64,000 nt of DNA, taken from assembly GCF_900324465.2 (NCBI RefSeq), contig NC_046615.1, positions 1,798,001 through 1,862,000 on the forward strand, read 5' to 3'. This document shows, one piece after another, positions 1 to 11,000 of the stretch. The notes under the pieces are model-generated. The model was not told where the DNA came from, did not search any database, and was given only the letters and a program-made list of their open reading frames with translations. A program made the position numbers and the translations under genes. Origin of the DNA: Anabas testudineus. Taxonomy: Eukaryota > Chordata > Actinopteri > Anabantiformes > Anabantidae. Numbering within the stretch: position 1 is the first letter of the stretch; each line of letters starts with the position of its first letter.

Positions 1-1508
1 GGGCTGTAGGGGACAAAATGATCTAGGAAAATCGGCCATATCTGCCTGTCTACATTCCCTTAAAATGTCGTCTGTTTGTTGTGGCTCCACTTGCTGAGAT
101 GTGCTAACGGCCCTGACACTGCACGGATGTGAGAATCTCTAACTGTGGTCTGGGGTGATGTGTCCTGTAAGAGTAGATGAGTCAGGTTTCCACCGCTTCT
201 CTCAGTCAGCTTCGCTCTGACTGCATCCATCCATTTTATTTATTTGCGTCGACCTCCAGAGTGCTCTGGACATGTGTCGAATCGAGGCACAAGCTGCAGC
301 AGAGGACAGGATGCCGTCCACTACCAGATGATTTGTTTCCTATTTATTGGGTGCCATGTTTGGCCTGTAGACTCAGTTTGTGTATGGCCATTTTTGGGTC
401 TGGATTTAGGACCTTGTGCTCTTTCATATCCTCTATGATGTATATACAAGTGTATATAACTGTCTCCTTTCCTCTCTTTGAGCCCTTTTTGAATCCTTCC
501 CCCTTGTTCTTCATCCCTTCTCTGCATTTCTTTCAGCCTCCTGTCATCAGTAGGCTGGTGTTGCCTTCATCTTAATGTATGTGGTTGTTTCATTACATTT
601 GTTTTCTCACATAAAGTGCACTGTAATCTAAAAATGTTTTAAATGCATAATATCTTTTTAGTTTCCAATGTCTTTGATTTGATCACATTAATCTAACATT
701 TGTTTCCTGTTTTTCGTGTTTCTTTGTTTATTTGCATGTACATGTTGCTGCGTCTTTTTTTTTATTTTTTTTTTAATGTAATTTAGTTTTATAAAAGGTT
801 TGAATTCTGATAAAGGGTCTGATCACTATCTCACTGAGGGTGAATGACTGAAATGGAGAGATCCCGTCTAACTATTTTCTGATTGCTCATTTCCAGGATC
901 TACCCATGAGCCTTTACAGAGCCAGGATCAATCCTGGTACTTTTAGACTGATGCTGCCCGTAGCTGAGATCTCACAATAATAGTTTGACTTTTTTCATAT
1001 CAAAATGCTAATATTTTTCTAACCCTCGTAAACATATCAGAAGTGGACTGGACTCACTGGCCGTATTCGTTTTTAAATAAAGTTGCTGTTTCCACACATG
1101 AGGAAGTCAATAATTTGACTTCGATCTATTATTCCTATTTATTCCTATTGGGTTTTAAGTCTGAAAGTTTTAAAGGGATAGTTTGAAATTTTGGGAAATA
1201 TGACAGCGAATCGGTTGCATGGTGGTGTTCATCCAGCCAGTGTTAGGTTAGCTTAGCAAAAAGACTGGGCTAAACAGCCAGCTGGTCATATAGCATCTGA
1301 TGTCTTGATGCTGAGCTAACTGACCACTAACATACAAACATTAAACTTTTAGTTTGTTTGTTAGTTTTCGTCATGTCATTAAAGCACATATTTCCTTAAA
1401 TGTGAAACTGTCTCTTTAAATAAGTGGCCAGTATTAAAGAAATCCTGCCACTGAACTCATCCCTCAGTTTTTAGGCCCTAATGAGCTGCCACTGTGTTCA
1501 TGGCAGGG

Positions 1509-1563
<55 letters not shown>

Positions 1564-2280
1564 ATATTTTACTGTAGAAAATTGTGGTTTAATAGAAACA
1601 CCTGTTCTGTTCTCTCATGTCTCATTGTCCTGTGGAGCTCACTGTGCTTTGCTTTTCCCATACTGATTCTTCTGTCTGTTTTCTCTCCAATGTTTATTGT
1701 TCCATTCAAACTGTAAAGAGTTTCTACCATTTTTCAAGTTGTGTACAGCTGTGCTTGAGTCTTAACACTTGCTATAGAAGGAACAGGGTCAGGTGTGGCA
1801 CAGCCTGATTAATCTGACTGAAAAAAAGACTCTATTTCCCATGATTCCTTGTAGTAAAGTCCTTTTTGGCAGCTGAAAAAGGGGCGCCCATCATGTTTCT
1901 CTCTCTTTTTCAGTCTTTCTCCGCATTGATCTGCTTCTCCTGCTGGGTTATTATTATTGCTGCTGCTGCTGCTCCGTGGCTGTTGTAATAAAAATACAAA
2001 AGATCGTCAACAGGAAAAATAACAACTATGATGTTAAATAATTTCAATCAAAAATAAATTGTCTGTGAATATGTTTCAGCTGTGTGTGGCCATGTGTCCT
2101 TTTTTATCTTCTTACAACATAACAATTATCCACATCTACTAACTGTGACTGGTGCATGGTGTGTGACCTCATTATGATGTCACCAGTTCACGATGTTCTC
2201 ACCTTTTGTTCGATGGGAGTCTGCTAAGAAGGTTTTGCGAGGCAGCATAATTTAAAACTCATCTCAACTCAAAAAAAGTT
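1..2280. other. Intergenic sequence, no gene recognised
   Basis: No open reading frame here resembles a known protein, and the short frames (for example 177-575) have no recognisable domain or splice context. About 1170-1400 has the look of a common fish interspersed repeat, with phrases such as 'gttagcttagcaaaaagact'. A TA microsatellite lies at 1513-1558. AATAAA motifs near 1988 and 2050 on the plus strand would fit the 3' untranslated tail of a plus-strand gene outside the window. I infer that only weakly. Confidence 0.4.
1513..1558. repeat. (TA)n microsatellite
   Basis: An uninterrupted TA dinucleotide tract of about 45 bases. It lies between genes and no function is implied. Confidence 0.9.
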
Positions 2281-2329
2281 ATCAGTCAGAATTCGAGAAT
2301 AGAAAATAAAATCAATAGAGAGAGTGCCT

Positions 2330-3200
2330 ACACTGCTTCCTCACAGGATAACATCATGAATGAGTTGAGAAAACTAAGATTGGAAATAAGTGGTAATAAT
2401 TCAGAGGAAAACTCTTCAAGTACAAGGACAGTGCTTTCAGCGAATTCTTAGCCAATCAATTAATAAACAATAAGGAAAGACAAACTATCCATTCAATAAC
2501 TAACAAAAAAGATAGCATTACCCATGACTCCTACGAAATAAATAATACTTATATATCAAATGTATAAACATCACAAATAGATCCACCTGTTTTAGCAATA
2601 GAATCTTTACTTAATAAGTTAGAATTACCTAAATTAGATGACAAACAAACTCCAACTCTGGGTCTATCACTCTCCTTGGTCAAACTCCATGAAACCCTAC
2701 AGCAGAGGGCAAACAATGACGCCCAGGGGCCAGATAGTTTCCCAGCTGAGTTTCATAAAGAATTCTGGATCCATGCTGGCACCAAATTTTTACAAAATGA
2801 TAGTCCAAGTTAAACAACAAGGTATGTTACCCCCAAACATGAATTCAGCTTCCATTCTGATCAAACAGGGTTCATTAAAGGTAGACAGTCAACTTAATTG
2901 ATTATGCTACCACCCATGAGCTAGAGTCAACCATTGCCTCTTCAAATGCAGAAAAAGCTTTACACAGAGTAAACTGGACATTTGTGTTAGCCACACTACA
3001 TAAATCTGGCTTTGGAAACTCCCTCATAGACTGGATTCAGATACTATACAGTTCTGCAAATGCAGCAGATCTGACACAAGTAAATAATTCCCCATCATTA
3101 AAGGCAATACAGGGTGATCTCAAACGATGGCAGTCCTTGCCCATAGCACTCATGGGAAGAATTGCCACTGTAAAAATGACTGGCTCTCTGCTTGCTATTT
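2330..3200 (+). mobile_element. L1/Tx1-type LINE remnant (reverse transcriptase fragment)
   Basis: Broken pieces of a non-LTR retrotransposon reverse transcriptase can be read on the plus strand in changing frames. They include GPDSFPAEFHKEFW near 2730, DQTGFIKGR near 2860, AEKALHRVNWTF near 2950, GFGNSLIDWIQILY near 3010 and LKRWQSLPIALMGRIATVK near 3120. These phrases occur in this order in L1-clade fish LINEs. The GPDGFPAEF and DQTGFIKGR blocks and the conserved tail block sit much closer together than in an intact element, so large internal parts are deleted. The fragment has no complete frame and is inactive. Confidence 0.8.
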
Positions 3201-4009
3201 TAGGCAGAAAATAGATAGTAGATGTAGATAGTGAATGAATGCATACTGAAACAAATAGATACATCAATAAATAAAATAGTATATACATCAAATATGCTAA
3301 ATTAAAAGCAGAAATACACATATGAATTAATAGAATGAATGTATTACTTTGTTGAAGTACATCTACAAGTATTAGTTTAGTCTGCATTTCCTCTTTGACG
3401 TCTACATATATTTCTGTATTTATGTGTGTGAATACTAATATTGCTTCTAATGTTTAGACTCCCTCACTCAGTTTAAATATTGTTACCAAAACGTTATAAA
3501 TGCCTCTAAATATAAAGCACTCCAGTAGGACTCCTCCAGCTGTTTGTACAATGACTTCCTGTCAGTTTATCTAACACCTCACTCAGTAAAAGGATCTTGA
3601 CTTGATCCCGACTTGCTCTGACGCCACAGTGACCTTGTTGTGTTGTGATTTTACAACCAGGTGCTGCAGAAGCTCTACAGCGACCACATCTAAGGGCAGG
3701 ATGGGAAACGCCTGGCTCTCAACTTATCTAAGATCTGTTTGGTTCAGGTGTTGTATCAACAACACTGCTCATTATAGAAAGATTTCCTCTTTTACTTCCT
3801 TTGAAAAGTTTTACTTTTATTAATCACTGTGAAGATTGATACTTTTACAGAATAAATGTCACTAGATAATTGTTACTAAATTAACATCTGCACAGATGAA
3901 GATCAGTAATCAACAGGTGTACATTGGTATTCTATTGACTGATTCATATTTTGCATTTATAGTTTCATCATCAAGCTGACACAAGCACTGCATTTTATTT
4001 TATAATTTA
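3201..4009. other. Intergenic AT-rich sequence, nothing recognised
   Basis: The stretch is AT-rich with scattered short frames and no domain, RNA or terminal repeat that I can identify. Confidence 0.4.
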
Positions 4010-4014
4010 ACACA

Positions 4015-4330
4015 TTCGAATAAGAAGCAGAGCCTTTAGCTATCAAGCTCCTCTCCTGTGGAACCAGCTCCCAGTTCAGGTTCTGGAGGCAGACACCGTC
4101 TCTACATTTAAGACTAGACTTAAAACTTTCCTTTTTTATAAAGTTTATAGTTAGAGATGGATCAGGTGACTCTGAACCATCTCTTAGTTATGCTGATATA
4201 GAAGTTAGTCTGCTGGGGGACCTCTACTGATAAACTGAGCTCCTCTCTCGTTTCATGTCATTAACTTTGTGTCTTCTCTCTCCTTTAGTTGTGTTTCCTC
4301 ATATTGTTCTATTAACAGTATAATTATAAT
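4015..4330 (+). mobile_element. 3' end of an L2/Rex-type LINE
   Basis: From about 4024 the plus strand reads a C-terminal LINE reverse-transcriptase tail with the phrases AFSYQAPLLWNQLPVQV and TFKTRLKTFLF, then a stop. This tail is common in fish genomes and is followed here by the usual 3' untranslated part. Only the 3' end is present, as expected from 5' truncation during reverse transcription. The copy ends just before the first tRNA-Leu unit. Confidence 0.75.
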
Positions 4331-4378
4331 AATTATAATTGTTGCCCTTAGAGGCCGCGCTGGGTCCGCACGCACATC

Positions 4379-4461
4379 GTCAGGATGGCCGAGCGGTCTA
4401 AGGCGCTGCGTTCAGGTCGCAGTCTCCTCTGGAGGCGTGGGTTCGAATCCCACTTCTGACA
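4379..4461 (+). tRNA. tRNA-Leu (anticodon CAG)
   Basis: An 83-base tRNA including the discriminator A. The acceptor stem pairs GTCAGGA with TTCTGAC. The D-arm contains ATGGCCGAGCGG (A box), the anticodon loop TTCAGGT carries CAG at 4413-4415, a long variable arm typical of leucine tRNA follows, and the T-arm contains GGTTCGAATCC (B box). There is no intron. About 35 bases of 5' flank are shared with the two other copies, so the duplicated unit was larger than the tRNA. Confidence 0.96.
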
Positions 4462-5040
4462 AACACCTTTTGGACTCATGCTGCTCAACCAGCTAGAAAC
4501 ACGCAGTGCTGTGTTGTAACCTGTTTACTGCAATGAAACGTCTACTGCCCCTGTCTTATTTCTGTTCATGTACCTGAGAAACTCTTCAGAATTCCAATGT
4601 TCTGCATCTTAACTGCAAATGATTACATGTTACCATTATCAGCACAATACCACAAACACATTTTTGTTTTATTTAGTGTGAGATAACCCAATATGTATGT
4701 ATTGCTCTCCACTCATGGCCTATAGAACCTACACCTGAATAAACCTCCTCCATAAATCACATTCAGCACAGGTACAGTCAAACTCTTAACATTTGAAGAT
4801 TTAATAGTTTTTTTTGTTTATTATGTTATATTACTGATACAGACAGTATCTATGCTTGTGCTTGCTGTGTGCACTCCCAATGACATCACAGTGATCATCC
4901 GTTTTGCTTGGATTGTGACCTTCAGGTTATGTCATAATTAAGCTACTAAATGAAACTGATGCTTGGGATTGTGTGTGAGCTCATTAAGATGTCACCAGTT
5001 CAGAGTGTTCTCAGGTCCTGTAGATGGAAGGCCCTGGACC

Positions 5041-5049
5041 CCCCCCCCT
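5041..5049. repeat. Poly-C run
   Basis: A short homopolymer of C between the first two tRNA-Leu copies. It is listed because such runs are prone to sequencing error. Confidence 0.6.
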
Positions 5050-5284
5050 ACACCTGTAAACCAGAAACACACCATCACCTGTGTGGCGTCTGACCTCCCA
5101 GGATCTGAGGATCTGTTAGAGACTGGGGCTGTGGGTCTTACAGCTCACAAACAGAAGTGTGATGGCTTCATGAACCCTTTGATAGTTTGCAATTTAAACG
5201 TCCAATAGACTTCAATGTCCAACTCTCCTCTTGATAAAGTCACAAGTGAAATGATTCAACCCACCTGTGACATTCAACTATTAC

Positions 5285-5510
5285 ACTGTATCGTGCCGTC
5301 GTTGCTGTTTCAGCGTGTTGTCGTCAGAGGCCGCGCTGGGTCCGCACGCACATCGTCAGGATGGCCGAGCGGTCTAAGGCGCTGCGTTCAGGTCGCAGTC
5401 TCCTCTGGAGGCGTGGGTTCGAATCCCACTTCTGACAAACACCTTTTGGACTCAAGCTGCTCTGCTGTCGAAGTCAAGGAGAATATTCTGACTTGAATTC
5501 AAGCCAAGAA
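5285..5510. repeat. Left arm of the tRNA-Leu inverted duplication
   Basis: This arm runs from the 'gctgtttcagcgtgttg' motif through the tRNA to the 'gacttgaattcaag' motif. It recurs in reverse complement at about 5722-5912. The arms are roughly 190 bases with a spacer of about 210 bases. Confidence 0.8.
5355..5437 (+). tRNA. tRNA-Leu (anticodon CAG), second copy
   Basis: The mature part is identical to the copy at 4379, with the same long variable arm, A box and B box. The 5' flank (about 5318-5354) and 3' flank (about 5438-5510) also match the inverted copy at 5790-5872. This copy and that one therefore form the two arms of a large palindrome. Confidence 0.96.
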
Positions 5511-5721
5511 GTCAGACTACATCCGTTTTCTGACACATCGTTATCACTGGACTTCACTGTCTCTATTCTTCTCCTTGTCCTTTGACCTCTGTCCTCTGCT
5601 GTCTCCCTTTTTCTGTTCTACAGACTTCCGCTGTTCACTTGAACTCCCTCTGGTCTCTCCACTGATTTTTAAACAGACAACATGCTGCTGCTAACTCTCC
5701 TGTCTCTCGATCTCATAACTT

Positions 5722-5912
5722 GACTTGAATTCAAGTCAGAATATTCTCCTTGACTTCGACAGCAGAGCAGCTTGAGTCCAAAAGGTGTTTGTCAGAAGTG
5801 GGATTCGAACCCACGCCTCCAGAGGAGACTGCGACCTGAACGCAGCGCCTTAGACCGCTCGGCCATCCTGACGATGTGCGGCCCCTAACGGCAACACGCT
5901 GAAACTGCAATC
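5722..5912. repeat. Right arm of the tRNA-Leu inverted duplication
   Basis: Reverse complement of the arm at 5285-5510, tRNA and both flanks included. Its 5' flank (about 5873-5900) is slightly shorter and diverged: the run of bases between GGCCGC and ACATCG lacks part of the sequence seen in the other two copies. Confidence 0.8.
5790..5872 (-). tRNA. tRNA-Leu (anticodon CAG), inverted copy
   Basis: The same 83-base leucine tRNA on the minus strand, with an identical anticodon loop, T-arm and acceptor stem. It lies opposite the copy at 5355, and their 3' ends face each other across a spacer of about 350 bases between the mature tRNAs. Confidence 0.96.
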
Positions 5913-6154
5913 TCAGCAACATCTACAGCTGTGTAGCAACTTAGCACCGTCATGTCATTCAACTGTTTAAAGTTTGTTATAGTGCACACGTCCGTGGACT
6001 GGCTTGTCCGTGCGCGACAAAGCTCTCGAACAACCCCTGTAAAAAAAAAAAAAGGCGGTCGTGGACACAAAGCTTCAACATTCAGTGTCCACAACATGTG
6101 AACAGTAGAATCAGATGTTAGTGTGAAGCACGAACGCGTCACTGCTGCTAAAAC

Positions 6155-6226
6155 AGGTCCCACCGAGATTTGAACTCGGATCGCTGGATTCAGAGTCCAG
6201 AGTGCTGACCATTACACCATGGAACC
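6155..6226 (-). tRNA. tRNA-Gln (anticodon CTG)
   Basis: A 72-base tRNA on the minus strand. Its acceptor stem pairs GGTTCCA with TGGGACC, with one G-T wobble. The anticodon loop reads CTCTGAA (anticodon CTG), and the B box is GAGTTCAAATCTC. It has no intron. It lies about 280 bases from the nearest tRNA-Leu, making a small four-gene tRNA cluster downstream of plcg2. Confidence 0.95.
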
Positions 6227-7150
6227 ACTAAGGAAGAGGAACATGTGTTCTGTGATCCACTCTGAAATGTTTCAACATTTCTTCTTATTTCTGTTTTACT
6301 GTGTCTGTACGTTAAATAGGTAGGTGGTCCTAACCCATAAAAGTAGGTCATTACCTGGGCCTGGGTAGTCTTACATCTTCTGGGGATAGATGAAATGGCA
6401 GCATGATAAGTTGGAGATAGATTGTGTGTAAGGCTTCCACGTTAGCTGAGAGAAGAGGTTATTCATTTGCATGTGTATGGCTCCTCTCTTGAACCACTTC
6501 TATGGCCAACATGTGTCATTGCATCATTGTTCTCCTCACCTGATTCTGGTCCTGAGGTGCTGCTCCACCTGTGCTGGGCCCTCCTCTTCCGTATAGAAGC
6601 TGTTTACTGACTTTCATAAAGTCTGACTATACTTTTTGTTACTTACTGTACATGTGTTTTACATGTTGCTCATTTTACAAGAAAGTTAAATGAAACAGAG
6701 AGTTACACCAAGCATACTTTATTGACTCTATTCATAACAAGGTCGCTGAGGAATTAAAGGAAAGCTATAAACATCATTTGCCTTTCTTGTTAAATACATC
6801 AAACATTCATATTAGAAGTCATCTGCTTTCATTAGTCCCACTTCTCTTTCAAAGATACAACAAACAATGCCACACAGAAAAAACAGTCACACTGGTGAAC
6901 TTTCACGTCATCACCCTCACACAGCAGCCTGTGTGCCAAGGTCCATGTCCATTTCTTTTCTACATTCATCAGTGTTAGAAATGAGACAAAATCACTTCAA
7001 CACAAGCTGCTGTGAAACTGTTCTATTAGCAGACACACATAATTCAAAAATAAATACCAACCAAGCAGAGGTTAGATTACAGACTGAATGCAGATTTATT
7101 AAGCACTACACTGGCTGTCTGTGGGGCCGCTTACATATCTGTCACAAGCT
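6227..7150. other. Intergenic or plcg2 3'-untranslated sequence
   Basis: No gene recognised. A minus-strand AATAAA at 6718-6723 could be a distal polyadenylation signal for plcg2, whose stop codon is at 8073-8075. Nearer candidates (about 7098 and 7682) also exist, so the end of the transcript is not fixed. Confidence 0.35.
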
Positions 7151-7155
7151 CTACA

Positions 7156-7897
7156 TACAGTCCCCTCCAATAGTACTGGAGTGGTAAGACCAACTCTTTA
7201 GGGTTTGCTGTGCACCAAAGACATTTGGACAGTTGGAAGACTGTGTTGGATCAGTGTCTTGCTGCATGATGAAACTCTTCTCGAATACTTTTTAAGCATT
7301 TCTCTGTAAATGAGCAGAAATTTTGCTTCGGTACACCTCTATATTCATTCTACTCCTTCTATTGCTGGACTGTGATACTGTCACCTTTGCTCTATGGTTG
7401 ATGATGATGTCACTCCTTACCATTTCTGGATTTTTCTTTACCACTCTCACAATGCTTCTGTCATCCGCTGGTGTTGTTTTCCTTGGCCGACCCGTGCTGT
7501 GTATGTTGTTTAGTACACCAGTGGTTTCTTTCTTTTTTCTAACTGTTATATTGGCTACGTCCAGTTTGCAGTGCTACTTATTTTTCCTTCTTCTCTCAGA
7601 CTCAGAATGGCTTGCTATTCTCCCACTTTATGCATTTTAACAACCAATGCAATCTTTACCAGGAGCAGTCAATAAAAGCTATTTATTATTTGAGCGATCA
7701 ACCTCAGGACGCACATGTTGCTCACTTAAAATTTGGGCTATCTCATACAAAACATGCTACATTCTCCTGTTGACATATTAATATATATATATATAAAATC
7801 AAATAAAAGCTGAAATTCTGAACATCAATGTCTTTTGTCAAGTGTATGGCAAACACAACAGGACTGACCGAGCCATTCCAATACTTCTGGAGAGAAT
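7156..7897. mobile_element. Non-autonomous DNA transposon with short terminal inverted repeats
   Basis: The left end reads 'cagtcccctccaatagtact' and the right end reads the inverse near 7873-7895 ('attccaatacttctgg'). These termini resemble those of the smaller element at 49284-49525, so both probably belong to one Tc1/mariner-like MITE family flanked by TA. No transposase is recognisable inside. Confidence 0.6.
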
Positions 7898-8072
7898 GTA
7901 TGCTTTCTTTAATAAATAAAAGCCACTTTGGGGGAATGTTGGATTCATGTCTTTGCTGGTATGCAATGAAAAATTGTAGCATGTCACAAGTGGAAAACTA
8001 TGAGCTCAAATCACATAATTCTCCCAACACTCAGGCAAAAAGAATGTGTACAAGTGAGGTTCAGCTAAGTCC

Positions 8073-11000
8073 TCAGGAGTAGAACTTGCTGTTGTTTATC
8101 TTCTTTTCTTTTGTCCTGCTGCACAACGAAAAGGTAGAGGAATCAATTAGAGACCACACTTCATGTAACCACAAATGCTGTCCCCACCATGTCCCTCGAG
8201 TATGAGGCTCACCTGTGCTTCTCACTGGTGCTGAACTCTCTTGTGAGGTGGTTTTGTTGTCGAGGGGCGGCGCGCTGAAGGTTGGTGTGAGTGTCGTACA
8301 GGAACGGTTCACTGCTAACCTCAGCCTGCTTTTTCTTCAACTGGCTGGAGGACGAATACAGCTCCTCCTCGGCTTTCTGAAATGAATCACGTGATCACAA
8401 TGACAAAAATGCCTCTGTACAGACATCGGGTACAGTGGAAATTTTAGTTAAATGAGTCTTGCTGGAGTGAATATGTATGCACTGTCTATCAATATTGACA
8501 CATACAATCTGTGTATGTACTGTATGTGCAGGTATTCTCACCCCTGCTTGCTGCACATTGATGTAAACCAACAGAGAGGCTAGCTCTAAGTCTTCATTGT
8601 AGCCGTTTTTTAGAGGCACTGAGCGGTAACCTGTGGAAACAAACAAGAAATACATTCAGTTCACCCAACTTGCAACCAGTAAAGCTTGTAAATGTCAGTG
8701 GAATTCCAAACAGTCATATCAAACAGTCAAGTTATAGGACAACAACAGTCTTTTTGTTTCTTACACATTCCATTAGCACTACAGGGCTGTATAAACCTGC
8801 TGGGAGGCCATGAGGGAGAAAAGGAAGTGAGCCCCCACTGAAAACTCAGCCGTCTTCAGTTACGTTACCACGTGCTCACAGTAAAAATAAACTTTGTGAG
8901 CAACATATTCAGTTTTTACTAAAACTCTATTTATTTGTACCTATATAAGCTACAACTAATTTTGCTGCAGATGCAAGTGTCAAAACTGCAAAGAGTAACT
9001 ACACCCTAAACTGTTTATATACAGTATTCACACAGGTGATTTTCTCAACAAAAGTCATACTGTGTGTAAAAACCTTTCTGCTCAAATTTATGTGTGTTGT
9101 GTTTGGATTTAAAGGTTTGGTTTGGCACAATCCTGCGGTGCCTCTCTAACAGTAACAAAATACGGGGGACTTCACTGACACCCTAACTGATAACAGCTGT
9201 TTGACCAAGTATAACCAAGTATAACACTTTCATTACCACAGCCAAAAAAAACAACAACATTGTGTATGAGTGAAGATTTAGTTCTGCATGGCCAAATAGT
9301 TTGAAGGTGTAGCTGCTCCTTAGGCTAAGGACCCCTGGACTAAGACAACAGCATATAACCTAGTTAAAACTAGTCCTGCTTGCAGGAGTAAGGTGGAACC
9401 AGTAAAGTGTTACTGATGAATTAACACTATTGAGATATTTAACGGGCATATTTTATAAGTATAGTACACAACGCTGACAATGCGTGTGGTCTTGGTGATT
9501 TGGTATTAATTTCTATTGTAATGTAATGTCATTTAATTGAATTTGTGTTTGAAGTAAATTCAGTGTGTCTGCTACATGTGTGTGTTCCCACCTGAACGAA
9601 TGCCTTTGACAGGAAATGTAGCCTGAGCCAGGAAGTTGGGGTCTGAGAACATGTCCTCCTCGTTAACCACAAACCGCAAGAAGGTTAGTTCAGGCTCATA
9701 CACGGTGAAGACGAAAGGCTCTGAGGGGGCTTTCCACACTGGGTTCAGACCATTGTCGCCTGCAGTTGACAGAACAACAGCTCAGTTAAAACAACACCAA
9801 ACACTCGACAGAAAGAATCTGCCATGTCCTTCTCCCTTATTTCCCCCCATTCTATTGATTACACCCTGCCCATCTCCCCCTTGCCAGTTTCCTTACGATA
9901 GACAATGGTCTTGAACTTTTCGTCTGTGTGTCCACACAGCTCAACCTCAACAAATGGGCTGGCAATGCTGCGTCCAGGCTTAGGCAGGTGTCTGGCCGCA
10001 ATTACCTGCAGAATACAAACACATTATACACATTATAAAGTTCAACATATGAGAAAGGTGATTTCATCCAGTAGGAACTTATTCCATTACATAACAAAGC
10101 AGCCAGCGTGGCCCTCTGATGCATTTTATTTGTTACAATATTAGACTTGGTCCTGACCATGATAACATACAGTATGTGGGAGTGAGATGTTGTTTTACAT
10201 ACACACGTACCCTGACTCCAATGTTGTACTTGACTATCTTCTTTTCCTGGTGAGGGTCGTAGCTGTCATGGCGCATGAACTCTGGCTGTAGCACATAGCC
10301 TGTGGATCCATTCAGACTGAAGAGGGCGCTGTTCAACTGGGTGTATTTATCTGTGTGGACACATACAGCGGACATAACAGAAGTCATCTCAAGGCACTTT
10401 ACAGTGTAACACTGTTTCCCAGAGCCTTCAGAATGCCAGTATTAAACTTGACAAGGGATGAGGGAAGTTTGCATGTTCTCCACAAAATGTCTGCCCTGCC
10501 TTCGCTCATCCCCCTCTCCCACCTTAGAACCTCACGTTTCTTGACCTTGCATTTTCAATTTAGTACTCAGACCTATAAAAGTGGTGGCAAGAGGTTTTGT
10601 GAAGGCAGGGCTTCAGCAGCACATAAGCAAATCTGCTGTTATAAAGGATGGTGTACATCTTGTGTCTTCCACATTTTCATTTACAACTGTCCTTATTTGA
10701 CTATACCTGCAGTCTGGAAGTTGAGAGCCACCATGTGACAGCCAACAGCCCACAGTGGGTAAGGGTCATAGTTGGAGGACTCGACACGCTGGGCTTTGGG
10801 GTAAATACGACTCAGAGCCTTACGGTTGTACTGCAGGAAGTCCTTGGTACGGCTCTTTCCTGGTGTCTTGTTCTCCACAAAAGAGCGGACCTCTTTGTAG
10901 CTGTAGGATTCTGTAGACACAGAGAAGAGGGCTACTGAAGGTGCAGCTGATAACATCTGTCAGGTCTTGTCTAGAAAATGGTGTTGGCAAAGGACTTTTA

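Noticed and set aside
177-575. A 132-residue frame near the left edge
   Set aside because: No domain, signal peptide or splice context. Its composition looks like translated non-coding DNA.
4269-5922. Frames reading SSGWPSGLRRCVQVAVSSGG on both strands
   Set aside because: These are translations of the three tRNA-Leu genes and their flanks, not a protein family.
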